Shown here piece by piece: positions 10,557 through 20,875 of a stretch of 64,000 nt of DNA. The translations under genes and the position numbers were made by a program. Origin of the DNA: Doryteuthis pealeii (taxonomy: Eukaryota > Mollusca > Cephalopoda > Myopsida > Loliginidae); NCBI GenBank assembly GCA_023376005.1, contig CM042156.1:42414605-42478604 (forward strand). Direction: 5' to 3'. Under the pieces are notes generated by a model, which was given only the letters and a program-made list of their open reading frames with translations, was not told where the DNA came from and ran no database searches. The number at the start of each line of letters is the position of its first letter. The first letter of the stretch is position 1.

Positions 10557-10990
10557 TTAGATTTTTTGGACTGTTGTTCTCATCTTTATTGTTACATACC
10601 CAACATGTGCCCTCCTGCATTCTTCAGTTGGACACATGGTGTAATGGATATAAGGGTTGACCAATAGTTCTAAGTGACAATTTGTAGGTTGCAGGTTCAA
10701 TCCACGTGTGATAACAAAATAGAATACCTAACATAGCTTAACACTTGTACCTGGTCATAGTTAATAGAATAAGTTCTACCCTGGTGGATTGAAGAAAGGG
10801 TTCAGTTCAGTTCAGTTCCATGAAGGCTCCAGAGTTTGACAAGAAGGTTCTCAAATTCTACAAGAAACACCTGAAGAAGGCCGGAGAGCACATGGGCTGA
10901 AACGTTGTGTATATAACAATAAAGAGGACAACAGTTAAAAAAATATAAATAATACAAATTATCAAGCCTCATCTCAACAATTCAGACAAA
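10557..10990 (+). mobile_element. Family C retroposon preceded by an inverted copy of its own 3' end
   Basis: The plus-strand element starts at about 10626 (GACACATGGTGTAATGGATA A box; GCAGGTTCAATCCACG B box). It runs through ATGAAGGCTCCAGAGTTTG, GACAAGAAGGTTCTC, CACCTGAAGAAGGCCGGAG and GGGCTGAAACGTTGTG, ending in ATAACAATAAAGAGGACAAC. The 68 bp just before it (10557-10624) are the 3' end in reverse orientation (GTTGTTCTCATCTTTATTG, ATGTGCCCTCCTGCATTCTT). The unit is therefore bounded by inverted repeats. Confidence 0.8.
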
Positions 10991-11717
10991 TGATTGTTTT
11001 TCCCTTTTAATTACTAATACTTCTGAATTTCAGACATGAATACAATGTTAAACACGCTAAACTAAGGAGACAGTTAACAACCAATGCTAACAACACAAAC
11101 ATCAATAAACGTGTTCAGGATGTTTATTTCAACACTGCCGTTTACTCCACTTGTCAGTGTCAAGAACGCACGGCACACAAAAAGGGTTTCTTAAAAGAGG
11201 AGAGTTCTCTTAGAGAAAGATAACTCAAGTTTTCTGAATAGAGGTTTGTGCTAATATACAAATTAATCAAATAGAAGGTATACCTCTTCTCTTTAATTGA
11301 ATTGGATTTTGTAGTTCAACTATTTATTCTATATGACTTTCTGTACAGGAATCTTTTTTTTTTTTTTTTGTCTTAAATAGCTAAACTACCTCTGTCTACT
11401 GTATAATTTTGCTAAGAAATCTAAAATGTACAGGAAGTGTCAGTTATTTGACGTGGCGTATTCTCGGTGTGGTCAATCAATAATCACTAGTCACAGACAT
11501 ATGGAGTCATAGGTGAATAGGCACAAACCTGCCTTGTACTTTAAAAGAACTGACACATCCTCAAGTAAATAACGCTAACTGACAATACCTTTGAGAAAAG
11601 GGTCAAATTTATCTGTTGTCTCTTCTCCTCCCACACCACTGCTTGCTGAATGAATGGAATGCTCAGTAAGAATTATTCATTTGTGACAAAAGTCCACAAT
11701 ACCATTGAGACTTATTG
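10991..11717. other. Spacer, nothing recognised
   Basis: Mixed-composition DNA including a T tract at 11350-11369. No repeat shared inside the window and no convincing exon. Confidence 0.5.
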
Positions 11718-12292
11718 TGTTTAGGTCAGTTGATAGAGTATCTGCCTAGGAACCACAAGGTTTCGGGTTCAATAGCAGTCTTTGCCAACTCAGCATATGT
11801 GTAGCATATATATATATATATATATATATTTACCAACCCCTCTGCACGAGCAGGATGTGACGCAAGGTCAATTTCTTAAGCGGAGTTCAACAGGTTTGAA
11901 TTCAGAGTTTTCCTTCTCTTAGACTGGTTGCCTAACCAAGGTTAAAGAGCTCAGTCTGCCCTACTATTTATCCATAGCTGGAGGGAGAGTAGGATTCATA
12001 CCTTTCCCAAGGGTATTAGCGCAAAGTGAAATGCAATTATCGCATCCAGGATTTGAACTCGGGGCGATGAGTCCATTTCCCATGACTTTAACCATCGCAC
12101 CACGCGCTTCCTACTAGCATATCTTGGGTAATCTGATCTGTGCGGTAAAGTGAGGAGCTGATGTTAGGTGTGGCGCTCCAACTCGGCACAAACAATTCCT
12201 TGGTCTAGCACTAGTGAAAAGGGGATAGATTCCCTCGCTGTCTGGCTGATACCAACAATAGGCTACCCCACAAACTTTACTTTTATTTACTG
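11718..12292 (+). mobile_element. SINE-A copy carrying a nested SINE-B
   Basis: SINE-A head (GGTCAGTTGATAGAGTATC, GGGTTCAATAGCAG) to 11809 resumes at 12115 (GATCTGTGCGGTAAAGTGAG, GGTGTGGCGCTCC, AGTGAAAAGGGGATAGA, AACTTTACTT). The break holds a minus-strand SINE-B, so this SINE-A is the older of the two. Confidence 0.88.
11802..12122 (-). mobile_element. SINE-B inserted in SINE-A with 8-bp target duplication
   Basis: The SINE-B body occupies 11810-12114 on the minus strand: head near 12110 (GCGTGGTGCGATGGTTAAAG, GAGTTCAAATCCTGG), end GAGGGGTTGGTAAATA and a (TA)n tail at 11810-11829. TAGCATAT is present at 11802-11809 and 12115-12122. It is full length with its TA tail, which supports retroposition with a TA-repeat 3' end. 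Confidence 0.9.
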
Positions 12293-12321
12293 ATAGTTTA
12301 AACCCATTATATCATTGATGT

Positions 12322-12520
12322 TGGTTGTTTTGTTTTACAGCATATCAACCCTTTTCGGGTCATTTAATGCTGAATCAAATCATTTTGATATTCAGTTTCT
12401 TACAGTACCTACTGTTGCTTAAATGGTCACCTATCTAAGTATTGAACAATCTTGTTGCTGCTTCAGTAATCTACCGGGAACCGTTGCTTTCAACATGACT
12501 TGACTGTAAGTCTTATATGA
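12322..12520 (-). mobile_element. 5S rRNA-derived SINE (SINE-F), second copy
   Basis: On the minus strand the head reads GTCATGTTGAAAGCAACGG, then a diverged stretch, then GTTCAATACTTAGATAGGTG ACC, which is recognisable 5S rRNA. The body AAACTGAATATCAAAATGAT and tail GCATTAAATGACCCGAAAAG, GGGTTGATATGCTGTAAAAC follow. It matches the clearer copy at 47638-47832 along its length. Box C (GATAGGTGACC) is kept; the A-box region is eroded. Confidence 0.82.
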
Positions 12521-13035
12521 TAGAATAGAGCTCATTGAAATCTTTATTTTGCATATAGAATATATTTTTCTCTTCCTTCACTCATCAAAGCTATATCTAT
12601 CTCCCAATAACATCAAAACATTGTGTTAAAAAAAAATTGGCCTCGATGGTTGTGGTTGTTAACCATTTTATTTTATTTTTTTAATTGGAGAGGAGGTTTG
12701 TTGAAATTGATGATATTGAAGAAAATTCACCTAGCATCAATTTCTTTGCATAGCTAATTGTAAAATATTTCTAGAAAAAAATGTATTTTCTCACCAATTT
12801 TTATACTCTCTCTGATATAGGTGTATCGTCAAGAAAATAAATACCAAATAAAGAATTGATATTAACTTTAAAGTCAACACAAAAACAATATTTTTCTATT
12901 ATATGCCAGTTATGAAAGTTAGATTAAATTCTACTTGAAAAAAGAAAAAAGAAAAAAAGATTTTTGCATTAAAACAAAACAAATTATCGCAATATTAATT
13001 CTAGTTTAAACTTTTAATTAATTTATTAATTTTAT
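12521..13035. other. Spacer, nothing recognised
   Basis: AT-rich with poly(A)/(T) runs only. Confidence 0.55.
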
Positions 13036-13240
13036 TAACCAACCCCACCATGAGCAGGATGTCTCATAAGGTTAATTTTTAAACTGAATTTAATAGGTTT
13101 GCATTCAGTTTTCTTTCTCCTAGACTGGTTGCCATACTAAGGTTAAAGAGCCCAGTCTGCCATACTATTTACCCATAGCTGGAGGATGAATAGTTGGATT
13201 CATGTCTTTCCAAGTGTATTAGCATTATGTGGAATGCAAA
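13036..13240 (-). mobile_element. SINE-B copy, 5' truncated
   Basis: Matches the SINE-B body and tail (CAACCCCACCATGAGCAGG, CTCCTAGACTGGTTGCC, AAAGAGCCCAGTCTGCC, CTATTTACCCATAGCTGG) but stops before the tRNA head. Confidence 0.85.
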
Positions 13241-13375
13241 CAAAAATAACTTTTGAATATACTTGCATAATGGTTGCCTTTGGCAGTCATTAAACTTAAT
13301 GTCAAGTTCTATTTATATTATAATTAATTGCAAGAAATACTCTAATTATCTTGTTTAATATTTATCTCTAAGAAA

Positions 13376-14010
13376 TCTTATTATAATGGAGATTGTGGGT
13401 TTCTCTGTCTGTAACCGAAACTATATTACTATACAAGCCACAATTCCCTTTGTTATTTACATTACATTCTACCTGACTTTATTTTATTTAAACCTCAATT
13501 ATTGATAAAATTGTTTTACATCATTAAGACTGTTGGCCATATCTGCATACTTATAACATGCAATTGTATTTATATATACAACAAAATAGCGGTTTACAGT
13601 ATGAATGGAAAGGCTAATTTGCATATTGATCCTAAAAATGTGATTTTAATAAATATATGCTTAGTATTATTGATTTCTAATTGTTTGGTTTTATCTTAAT
13701 GAATATGAGCAACAATCTTGAAGAAAATCTTAAAAGAAATCCATTAACAAGAACAAATAACTGTTATTTTATTCTTTACTTCCTATTTTAACTAAATAGT
13801 TAATTAAGAAAATTTACCAATGAAAGACGGGAGTAAGGGAAAATGATGGAAGATTTAGTTTCAAAGTTGTTCTATTTTTCAATCATACCCCCTCTGTTCC
13901 AATTTTTTTCTGCATTCTTATTCAGTTTCATTAGCCTTTCTAATTTAATGTGATATTTTATTATATCAAAACTTAAATACTTGCACCCGGAGGGTGCATA
14001 TATTTGCTAG
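13376..14010 (+). mobile_element. Non-autonomous Helitron, family H (635 bp)
   Basis: Starts TCTTATTATAATGGAGATTG after A(13375) and ends with a perfect 6-bp hairpin GCACCC GGA GGGTGC, nine bases, then CTAG before T(14011). There are no terminal inverted repeats and no target duplication. Three other near full-length copies (38481-39070 minus, 49947-50566 plus, 62029-62655 minus) share both exact ends. It encodes no Rep/helicase, so it depends on an autonomous Helitron elsewhere. Confidence 0.92.
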
Positions 14011-14640
14011 TTATAATAAAATACAAATGCTTACTCCACACCGTTTTTTAAGTTGTAAAATGAATTGAAAATTATTTTGCTAAGTTAGAGTATTTTCATA
14101 TTAGTGCACTAATAAAATCTCTTGATATTCCCTTTTTGTTGTACTACTTTAACGTATATACAAAAGAATTGGTTCCTTATAATATAGATACATAATTTCC
14201 TGATTGTATCAAATTACTCTAGACTAACCTATTATTGACTGTCCTGAGTTCTCTGTTCTTGGGCTGTTACCACTTCCTTTGTTGGTTTCCGGTACCACTC
14301 ACCATTCTCTGTGGTCTCACCCCAAAGGAAATCCTTCACTGTTCAATATCTTCCTGCTTAATGGAAATAGCTGCTGTTTTTACATGTTTTACGTAGCTCT
14401 TAGGATATTCTTTTACCTGCTAAGTAGTAAGATGCTTAATCATTTCTTTAAAAAAAAGAAATTGTGTGCAAAATACATTAAAGTTACTTATTCACTCAGA
14501 TCATCGTGACAGATTCACCCTGTATTTGTTAAAATGTTTTATTTAATTGAATAACTCTAAAAATACCTAATTAAGTCATTATTTCATGTAGTCATTTAAT
14601 TAAATTTTGCTTAGTTTGACAAAGGGCTAGAAGTATGAAA
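14011..14640. other. Spacer, nothing recognised
   Basis: AT-rich DNA. An open frame at 14279-14509 has no recognisable protein similarity and is probably chance. Confidence 0.5.
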
Positions 14641-14646
14641 CACTCA

Positions 14647-14647
<1 letters not shown>

Positions 14648-14681
<34 letters not shown>
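14648..14681. repeat. (TA)n microsatellite
   Basis: About 17 TA units. The 350 bp that follow hold nothing I can classify. Confidence 0.95.
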
Positions 14682-14683
<2 letters not shown>

Positions 14684-15031
14684 AAGCGTGTTGGTAGATC
14701 CTTGTGGAGAGAAAAAAAAACCAGCAGAAAGTTTGATTGTAAAAATATACTACCAAACATCAACCAGGAAGAAAAAATTTTTAAAAAAAGAAAGGACCAA
14801 GATATTCGTACCAACAAAAAATAATCTATTGGTACAGTATTTGGGCAAAAGAAAAAACAATTTATATGTATATATAGGTATATAAGATATATATTCATAT
14901 AACCGCTAGGAGAAAGCTAATAAGTAAAAAGTGCTCGATACCTAAGTAGAGCCAATAATAAAGATAATCTAATGAGTCAGACGAACCTACTATTAGTTTC
15001 GCATAAAGCTCTTCAGGGCTAAAATCTGACT

Positions 15032-15184
15032 ATATATATATATATATGAACACAATAGTGTAGGCCGATCAGCAAAAATCTACATCAGTCAGTTCTGGAT
15101 TTTGCAGAGAGAACCTGCCAGGAATGATGACCAATAGGAACAGTTGGTGAGAGTCATGGGTATCTGTGTCAGTGTAAAATGATG

Positions 15185-15216
<32 letters not shown>
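15032..15216 (+). pseudogene. LINE type 1 fragment flanked on both sides by (TA)n
   Basis: Between (TA)n tracts at 15032-15047 and 15185-15216, one frame reads NSVGRSAKIYISQFWILQRE, then PARNDDQ, a stop, and EQLVRVMGI. It aligns to the same ORF2 C-terminal part as 2878-3020 and 31330-31481. Only the last ~40 codons are left. Confidence 0.7.
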
Positions 15217-15218
<2 letters not shown>

Positions 15219-15756
15219 CAAATACAAAGGTTCTCTCTTAGGCAATGGAATATGTTTTGCCTTTTATCCATCTACTTTTATCTATTTGGAACTGAGGGTC
15301 ATCTCTCATGGTGTAATGGTTATCATGCTATTATTTGTTTATTCTTTTCTCACTGTGTGTCTCGTATGTCTCTAACCTTGTGTCAAACTAAGATTATTAA
15401 ATAACTACTTGATACTGAGGGTGGATTGTAACCTTTTGTGTTGTAAAACTGCTCTAGAAATTTGTCACATATAACAATGTCTTTGAAGTTTATCAGTTTA
15501 GCCATTTTGTTTTCTAAACATTTTTTTCTCTTGATTATTGCAAACACAAACCTTAGTACTTATAACTTGGTATTTTTTTTATTTGAAACTTTTCACATTT
15601 GCTCTTTTTAAAGGGAAAAAGTTTAGCTATCTCTTGATTCTTGCTATCTTGATAGAATTTCATAGAAAGTTACTAAGCATTTTAAATTCATTTTTGTAAT
15701 ATAGCCTAATTAATGGTACTCGTTTTTTATTTTTTTATTTTTTTTTATTTATGTAA

Positions 15757-16413
15757 TACTAGCTTAAAAGCCGCCCTATCTCATGCAAAAAAAAAAAAAA
15801 AAAAAAAAAAAAAATCGCCAAAAACAATCACACTAATTAAAACTTGAGAATCTGAAATAAGATTTCTGATTTGCAAAATGTTAACTGTTGTTGTACCTTC
15901 GGTTCTGAGCAAAAAACAAACTATCTTTTTGGTTCAAATAATGTTCAATATATGTGAAACAATAATAGAAAGAATTTTTGTCATAGATGCATGCCACATG
16001 AAGATATTGATCTTGTTATGAAAAAAATCAGAAATCATCAATAACTTAAAATTGGTTTACTTTAAGACTTTTTCGATAGCATTTTCGAATTCCTTGGACA
16101 AAAATCCTTTTATAAACCAATTTTTAGGTGTAAGGAACCTCTAGAACTCATTTTACAGATAAAAATAGATTACAAAAAATCACCATTTTTCACAAAACCA
16201 CCAAATTTGGAGAAATAAAAATTAACATAACTCCACCAATTCTTGGAATTGGAAGCACAAATTTTGGGGATTATCTAACTTTAACATAGTCCACACCTGG
16301 AAAAAATTCAAAAAATTGAAGGGGGTGGGTGACTTTTTTTTCTTTTTTTTCTGGATGATTTGACATGGAATTACCCGTATTTGATTTATGCTCTGAGGAA
16401 ATACAAATAATTG
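15757..16413 (-). mobile_element. Helitron-like element, family O (3' part)
   Basis: On the minus strand the element ends CTTTTAAGCTAG before T, and shares AAGTTTTAATTA plus the neighbouring ATTGTTTTTGGCGATTTTT with 22864-23100, which has the same terminus. The CTAG|T end fits a Helitron, but no clear hairpin precedes it. The inner part has a poly(A) run (15786-15813) and ends near 16390 with GGATGATTTGACATGGAATT. No coding capacity. The left boundary is uncertain. Confidence 0.45.
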
Positions 16414-16415
16414 TA

Positions 16416-16599
16416 CAGGGTGGTCCGTAATATTATTTTAACATTCCTTATTTTTTGTTCTAACAATATAATATGTAAATTATGTATTTATTTTACCTCT
16501 AAAAAAAAGTATTAAAAAATTAAATCATTTTCTATAATTTCGAGTCATATTATGTAATTAATTTACCTTTTCAAGAAAAAAAAAAAATCTCAGACCATG
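16416..16599. mobile_element. Mariner-type MITE (184 bp)
   Basis: Left end CAGGGTGGTCCGTAATATTA, right end (inverted) CATGGTCTGAGATTTTTTTT, with TA on each side (16414-16415, 16600-16601). The ends match the MITEs at 3851 and 41835 for the first ten bases. Confidence 0.65.
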
Positions 16600-16601
16600 T
16601 A

Positions 16602-17858
16602 GTTGTAGATGATAATTTATAATAAACTTAAACTTTTAACAGATGATGAAACTAATACTCCAACACTTGACTAGCCATTCATAAAAATGAAGATATCATT
16701 GTAAAGCATTTACTTAAGCTGCTGTGTGATGGATTAATTTCTAACTAGGTCAATTCAAGAACAATCTTGCTTATGCAACTGCGAAATGATTGCTTTGAGA
16801 TTTCTCAAAAGTACATTAGCTTTTTTTGGTTCGGCCTTTTAAACATAGTAATATTTGGTACTAAAGTCAAACTAATTGGCAGAGCACTGAATTACTTGAC
16901 AGTTTTATCTTTTTTTAAAAAATGTATATTCACATTCTTAGTTTATCTAAAGATCTGGTTGTTCTGCACCAAGTACTTTCTTAAATAGTTGGCAATACTT
17001 GTCTCTGCAGAGGGGGAAATGGATTTCAAACCTGAATTGGGTTGTTTCCTTCAGCTGTCAGTATATTCTTTATTATTGTTATTATTATTTTATTTTTTCA
17101 TTCTTATTTATTTTTTTTTTTTATAGAGAATATTAAAGTCTTTTCTGTTTCATAAAACCCTAAGTTCTGCAAATATGAGTACACTGTAGAAGTTCACTTG
17201 TACCATTACAAGCTAAGTAAATTTAAGCATGTATGTAACTTTATATTCAGTTTCCTTATCTGAATTGATTTTTCTTTTTTTCTTACATATGAACTCCAAA
17301 ATTATATATATCAATATAACATACCATTTAAAAATAAATAAAATGTAAATGTTTTATATATTGACCTCCTTTTGGATTTGGAATCTGTAACATTATTATA
17401 AAAGAAATATAAATTTGATAGTGAATCTCCTGAATTACATTTCTGTTGTTGTATACTGACAATTATTACCAACCTCTGCTCAATGTAAGACCAAATGCTT
17501 CTATTTAATGAAAATTATTGAAACTAGCAAAAAACCCAAAAAAAAAAGAAATTCCGGACAGTGTAAGAATTAATTTTTGAAAGCTTTTGCCTGTGGATGG
17601 GAGTTAAAAATTCAGTGTCAGAGGGTTTCGTATTGTAAGTAAAAACATCAAATTTATTAAAGAGTAAAAAAAGAATTTGAAATGGAAACTTAGTTCTGTC
17701 CCTCTCAAATAAAATATTGCGTTCATCTGTTATTAATTAAATAATTATTTTGAATATCTTACACATAAATTTTACACAATCAGGTATTTCATTATTTGTA
17801 AACTTTTTAGTTAACTTCTTGTTACTGAATAAAAGGGCAAGAGTTAAAAAAATTTTTT
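16602..17858. other. Spacer, nothing recognised
   Basis: Low-GC DNA with T and A runs. The open frame at 16767-16988 is hydrophobic but unlike any family I know and sits at background composition. Confidence 0.5.
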
Positions 17859-17859
17859 T

Positions 17860-18087
17860 TTTTTTAAATTAATAAATATATGATACCGGACATGTATTTA
17901 TTAAATCTTGTTTTAAGAAAACAATGTTGACTGTTTAATGATGCATACTCAAATTGTACGTATTGAGGATTTTGAATATAAATTAAATACTCATTGATAA
18001 ACTTACACAATTCCTGAGGGTTTGTGACCGAAGCAGTGACATAGTTTCGGTTACACACAGAGAGGCAATGAATCTCCATTAAATAGA
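17860..18087 (-). mobile_element. Helitron family H-like fragment, 5' end
   Basis: On the minus strand: TCTATTTAATGGAGATTCAT after A, then TGTGTAACCGAAACTATG, paralleling the first 60 bp of family H (TCTTATTATAATGGAGATTG, CTGTAACCGAAACTAT). The 3' terminus is missing. Confidence 0.7.
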
Positions 18088-18773
18088 TGTTTTACCAGTT
18101 CATTTTAGCTTTTCCAGTTGAAATTTTGCCTGTTGCTTTGTGGTGGCAAAATTTCACTTGAAGATGGCTAAAAAATTAACTAAATCTGAAATGAAAGGAA
18201 AAAACAAAGTTGCAAATACTTGAAAAAAAAAAAAAACAAATCTTTAAATTAAACCTTTTAAATAACTTGTTTATTTGAAAGATGGTTTAAGAAAAATTAG
18301 TTTTTATGGAATTCATATGCATTCATGCATATCATTATCTACCATTTTTCTCTTCATGCTTCAGATCACATTTACACATTATTGATAAATCAACATGTTT
18401 TTTTTTTTTTTCTCCATTGTGAAAATGTTCTATTCTTTAACAGGATTTTACCCTCCAGTAAAATCATATTTTTCATTGATTTTTTCCCCTCCTCAATTCC
18501 ATTCTATTAAATAATCTGTATGCTATTGATATTTGAGAAAGCAAATAATTAATTGAATAAAATAAAAAAACAAACCTTTTTAAAGCCTGGTTTGTCAGTT
18601 GATTTGAGCTTAGTTTTGGTCTTTATAACAGACATAATTGTTTCTGATTATCAATCATCAGAGGTGTTTATTGTTACTGTTTATTTTTGTAATTCTATTT
18701 TTCATTTGTTCATAATTTCAAGTTAATAACCAGATGATCATTCCTTTTCATTATAGTGAGTTTGAACATCAGC
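18088..18773. other. Spacer, nothing recognised
   Basis: AT-rich. A short inverted pair CAACTGAAATTTTGCC/GGCAAAATTTCACTTG lies at about 18116-18162. Confidence 0.5.
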
Positions 18774-18928
18774 TGTGTTATTACGTTTACTTTCAGACTA
18801 ATACCCTTGGAAATGGTATGAACCCCTCAGCTATGGGTTAAATAGTACCACTACTGTTCTTTTGCAAGTATGGCTTTGGCATTAAATAACCCATAAAGTT
18901 GATATGCCATTAAACAAAGAAACCAAAC
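18774..18928 (+). mobile_element. SINE-E copy, 5' truncated
   Basis: Body and tail only: TTTCAGACTAATACCCTTGG, CAGCTATGGGTTAAATAGT, TTAAATAACCCATAAAG, GATATGCCATTAAACAAAG. Confidence 0.85.
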
Positions 18929-19283
18929 TATGATTAATATTAACCTGACCAAAGTACTTTTTTTTTTTTTTTTTTTTTAACCTATATCATGAGATTGCAA
19001 TTATAAATCCTAGTAATTTACAATGAAATTTGCACTATCCATAGCTAGTGATATAAAAATTTGATATGTACTTTTCGGTTATATATTATCCTACTGAATA
19101 GTTTGATCATTGACTCTTGGTAAACTTAATCCTGACTGGATTTATTAGAATTCTTCGCTAAAATTGAAAAAAAGAAAATGTTTTTATTTAAGAATCAAAC
19201 CAAAAAAAAAAAAACCCTGATAAAATGTCAATGATATCAAAAAGGAATAAAATTAATTTATGTAACTGGCAATGAGTAAGTAA
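18929..19283. other. Spacer with T tract
   Basis: T run at 18959-18978, otherwise unclassified AT-rich DNA. Confidence 0.55.
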
Positions 19284-19506
19284 AGTTGGCAGAGTGGCCT
19301 ATTGTCGGTATCAGCCAGACAGTGAGGGAGTCTATTCCCTTTTTGCTAGCACTAGACCAGGGAGATTGTTTTTGTGTCTGAGGTGGAGCGCCACGCCTAC
19401 CGTCAGCTCCCCACTTTACCGCACAGATCAAATTGCCCAATCTGCACTTCATACACTGAGTTGGCGGGAACTGCAATCAAACTAGGAACCTTAAGATTCC
19501 TGGCTG
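19284..19506 (-). mobile_element. SINE-A copy
   Basis: Minus strand: B-box remnant AGGTTCCTAGTTTGATTGC, body GCGGTAAAGTGGGGAGCTG, GGTAGGCGTGGCGCTCCACC, end AAAAAGGGAATAGACTCCC and AGGCCACTCTGCCAACTTTA. The 5' A box is lost. Confidence 0.8.
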
Positions 19507-20207
19507 GAGTAAATATTTCCTCTCAATTTAAATGAAGAATACTTGTCAAATATGTGTAAATATTGAAAGCAATTCCTCATTCTTTAAAAACTTCTGTATC
19601 TGATTTGAATTTATCAAAATCCTATGCTTATTGTACACTCTAAATCAGAAATGGTACTATTATTTTAAACAAGTAATTGCAAATTCAAAATGACTGAAAT
19701 GAATATTTTTAATTTTTAAAAATTCATTTATTCAACTAAAAAAAAATTTTTTTTTTTTTTTTTTTCAAATGTTTTAAAATACCTTCTTCCTCAATCTGGG
19801 TTAACTGAAAAAAAAAATCTTTTTAAAATGTAAATACAATATTTTAGTTGAATTTAGCTTAGTCTGGCACAAGGTCAAATGAAAGGGTATATGAATATTG
19901 GGTTTTGCCAATCTTCTACGCAAGAAGCCTGCTTTGAAAATAAACCTTCAAAATCTTTACTTGGACTTTAAACATCTACTCTTGGCACAATTTGGAAAGA
20001 TGAATTACTTCAACCATCTTAGCAGTCTAGGCTGTTCATGTATAAACATGAAAAAGCATGATTTGATTTGAAACTGACCAGACAAAAACTTCACTGAAGC
20101 TCATCCTGTTCAAAATATACACAGAAAATCCTATTGCAATATTCTGAACATTTTGAAATTTATTAAAGATTAAACATACAGGTAGTATAGGTGGATTACA
20201 GTAAATA
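19507..20207. other. Spacer, nothing recognised
   Basis: Contains a T tract at 19747-19765. No shared repeat or gene seen. Confidence 0.5.
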
Positions 20208-20372
20208 GTGCCGTTTTAGCTCAGTTGGTAGAGTGTCTTCCGAGAAGCCACAAGGTTCTGGGTTTGAGACCGGCCCTCGCCAACTCAGTGGATCTGTGCG
20301 GTAAAGTGGGGAGCTGATGGTAGGTGTGGAGTTCAACTTCAGATGCAAAGACAGTCTCATTGGTGAAATTAG
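20208..20372 (+). mobile_element. SINE-A copy, 3' truncated
   Basis: Head GCCGTTTTAGCTCAGTTGGT, B box TCTGGGTTTGAGACCGG, then GATCTGTGCGGTAAAGTGGG and GGTAGGTGTGGAGTTCAAC. It lacks AGTATGAGTAGCACAGG-type sequence after the B box. Confidence 0.85.
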
Positions 20373-20488
20373 TTTTGAATACAAAACTTGAATCAAATAT
20401 CCATTCCATCAGAGATGTCATTTTTATTTAAATTTTGTATTTAGACTTAAGACTTTAAAAAACTAATTTTTTAGAAAAACTTTGTTTA

Positions 20489-20875
20489 ATGGCATATCAA
20501 CCTTCATGGGTTATTTAATACCAAAGCCATCCTAGTAGATTATCCGGGAGTCCAGTGAGCTTTGGCTGCTGGACCGGTTAAGTAATATTAACAACATTGA
20601 TCCCAGGGGGGTATCCCCCAGGCAATAACTGCACCCTTGATTTAAAGGGGCAGGGCTGGGTTTATTGCCAAGTGCCTGAGCCCCCCCCCCTTGAGGGGGG
20701 AATGCCAACAGGATCAACGCATTTTTTGCCCTTAACCACCCATGAGCCAAAGCTCATGGGTGGACCCACATAAAAATGTCCTTGTGTCAAGCCTGCATAA
20801 GTGGGGTACATGGCAAATACCTAATATGTCACATTCCAGCACATTAGCCACTACACCACCGGGACTCCCTTCTTG
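20489..20875 (-). mobile_element. SINE-E copy split by a GC-rich insertion
   Basis: Minus-strand tail at 20489-20540 (GGCATATCAACCTTCATGGG on plus) and head at 20823-20871 (AGCACATTAGCCACTACACC on plus) flank about 285 bp of foreign DNA. Confidence 0.8.
20541..20822. mobile_element. Unclassified GC-rich insertion with hairpins
   Basis: Much more GC than its surroundings. Contains a perfect 12-bp hairpin CCACCCATGAGC/GCTCATGGGTGG (20728-20761), a C9 run (20679-20688) near TTGAGGGGGG, and GGGGGGTATCCCCCAG. No other copy occurs here and no open frame is convincing. It is probably a small mobile element of unknown type that entered the SINE. Confidence 0.5.

Noticed and set aside
16320..16390. 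End of a long terminal repeat or Helitron at GGATGATTTGACATGGAATT
   Set aside because: No second copy or boundary motif in the window, so only a tentative inner limit for family O was kept.
19258..19485. Overlapping open frames on both strands here and at 20196-20421, 42150-42399
   Set aside because: All are readings of SINE-A DNA, whose GC-richer body has few stops.
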